A stretch of 34,125 bases of DNA from Candidatus Azobacteroides sp. (GTDB taxonomy: Bacteria; Bacteroidota; Bacteroidia; Bacteroidales; WRGA01), in the NCBI GenBank assembly GCA_021201815.1, contig JAJQEC010000058.1:1-34125 (forward strand), read 5' to 3'. Below are positions 33,108-34,125 of this stretch, piece by piece. The position numbers and the translations under genes were made by a program. The notes beneath the pieces are model-generated. The model did not search any database and was not told where the DNA came from. It was given only the letters and a program-made list of their open reading frames with translations. Every line of letters starts with the position of its first letter. Position 1 is the stretch's first letter.

Positions 33108-33920
33108 ATGGGGTTCGGCATTCTTAAATTACTGAAAAGAAAACAGTACCGGCTGGGACTGGCGTTGAGTGGGGGAGGAACCAGAGGAATTTCTCACCTG
33201 GGCGCCATCAAAGCAATCCGGGAAAGGGGATATGAAATTGATATTATCTCCGGTACCAGTATGGGTGCGCTGATCGGTTGCCTGATTGCGGACGGATACG
33301 AACCGGACGAAATCCTTGAGATGCTTACACCCAGCCAGGTAAAAGGGTTTATCAAAAGAGACATCTCTTTCCAGAACTTTCTGAAGCTCGATGGAACCCG
33401 TACTTTTTTACATGAAACCTTGCGTGCTGACAAAATTGAAAACCTGAAAATACCTTTTATTGTCGCTGCCACTAATTTTAATAAAGGAGAAATCCATTAT
33501 TTCAGGGAAGGGGATATTATTGAAGCGGTGATTGCTTCTGCCAGTATTCCGTTGATTTTTCCTCCTGTGATCATAAACGGAGAACGGTTTGTGGATGGCG
33601 GGGTATTAGCCAATCTGCCTGCACGTCCGCTCAGACCATTGTGCGAGAAAGTCATCGGGTTGCATGTGAACCCTTCCAAACTGGGGTTGAAAGATGACGA
33701 TGTGAAAAACATGATTCAGATTGCCAAGCGGAGTTTCTATCTGGGAATACGGGCGAATGTACTGGAAGACCAGAAAAATTGTGATATCTTTATCGAACAC
33801 ACGGACTTATACGGATTTAAAGCTCTTAGCTTTGACCGATTGAAAGATATTTTTGACATCGGATATAAAAATACCCATAGGACCTTTTATGAAATAGAAA
33901 AAGAGAAAAGTGCAAAGTAG
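33108..33920 (+). CDS. Patatin-like phospholipase
   Basis: This 270-residue protein belongs to the RssA/YchK-like patatin group. It has the glycine-rich oxyanion motif LSGGGTRGISHLG, the nucleophile elbow GTSMG with Ser51, and the dyad aspartate D163 in FVDGGVLANLP. It has no signal peptide and no membrane segment, so it is probably a cytoplasmic lipid acyl hydrolase. The 161-base gap upstream shows no clear promoter consensus. The end overlaps an unrelated open frame that is not supported as a gene. Confidence 0.93.
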   Translation: MGFGILKLLKRKQYRLGLALSGGGTRGISHLGAIKAIRERGYEIDIISGTSMGALIGCLIADGYEPDEILEMLTPSQVKGFIKRDISFQNFLKLDGTRTFLHETLRADKIENLKIPFIVAATNFNKGEIHYFREGDIIEAVIASASIPLIFPPVIINGERFVDGGVLANLPARPLRPLCEKVIGLHVNPSKLGLKDDDVKNMIQIAKRSFYLGIRANVLEDQKNCDIFIEHTDLYGFKALSFDRLKDIFDIGYKNTHRTFYEIEKEKSAK

Positions 33921-34125
33921 CGGGGTGTTATGTTTTGAAATGCATTTTCATTCTGTGGGCAATTCTTCTGCTTTTCAGCTGTGGGTAAACCCTTCCCCTT
34001 TTGACAAAGTCAAAAGGTACTTCCCTTCGGAGAAGGGAAGAGTTGCCTGGTATCTTATCTTTTGTATGCTCCCAAAGATAAGCAGCGCACCCCCTCTCCC
34101 CTCGAAGAAGATACTATGTAAATAA
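33921..34125. other. Window-end intergenic region with hairpin repeats
   Basis: No supported gene is present. A plus-strand frame from 33910 runs off the edge, but it overlaps the patatin gene and two hairpins and has no protein-like character. Confidence 0.5.
33997..34040. repeat. Two adjacent perfect hairpins
   Basis: CCTTTTGAC-AAA-GTCAAAAGG (33997-34017) is followed by CTTCCCTT-CGGAG-AAGGGAAG (34020-34040). The pair looks like a short interspersed intergenic repeat. The first could also serve as a terminator for the patatin gene. Confidence 0.7.

Noticed and set aside
33910..34125. Partial plus-strand gene at the window end
   Set aside because: It overlaps the patatin gene, runs through two perfect hairpins and lacks any recognisable domain.

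Overview
This window looks like a piece of a Bacteroidales chromosome, probably Parabacteroides/Tannerellaceae-like; the genus is inference. The evidence is the recurrent Bacteroidetes promoter signature (TTG about 20 bases upstream of TAnnTTTG), weak or absent Shine-Dalgarno sequences, a tRNA gene without an encoded CCA, a FadL/OmpP1 porin of Bacteroidetes type, the folP-dacA gene pair, two proteins with type IX secretion C-terminal sorting domains, and an IntDOT-like integrase beside a MobV relaxase.

Layout. 0-6.3 kb: a small GNAT protein, ppdK (minus strand), a divergent folP-dacA pair and a second GNAT enzyme. 6.4-7.0 kb: a gene-free stretch holding an unusual array of seven contiguous 22-bp units, four of them imperfect palindromes. 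7.0-13.1 kb, all minus strand: FadL-type porin, DbpA-like DEAD-box helicase with a DEFD motif II, and a two-gene unit of an outer-membrane beta-barrel and a large lipoprotein. 13.2 kb: tRNA-Met(CAT). 13.5-20.9 kb: mltG convergent with radA, a secreted esterase convergent with a lysophospholipase-like hydrolase, a KefB-type antiporter, and mscL.

20.9-26.4 kb: a compact integrative mobilizable element of about 5.5 kb. It carries a tyrosine integrase (Ser in place of the first catalytic Arg), a likely oriT region, a MobV relaxase and one AT-rich cargo gene, a PIF1-like helicase with a long C-terminal coiled coil. The element sits between two inverted-repeat arms that, once rejoined, would form the shared terminator hairpin between the convergent mscL and merR genes. 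It has no conjugation genes, so it would need a helper element.

26.4-34.1 kb: host sequence resumes with merR and an M23 peptidase (one operon), divergent from alaS. After alaS come two tandem paralogous T9SS-cargo genes, a rhomboid protease and a patatin phospholipase, followed by short hairpin repeats at the window end.

The observations most worth following up are the 22-bp palindromic array, the PIF1/coiled-coil cargo gene, the reconstructed insertion site inside a terminator, and a leader hairpin that would pair with the integrase start codon.
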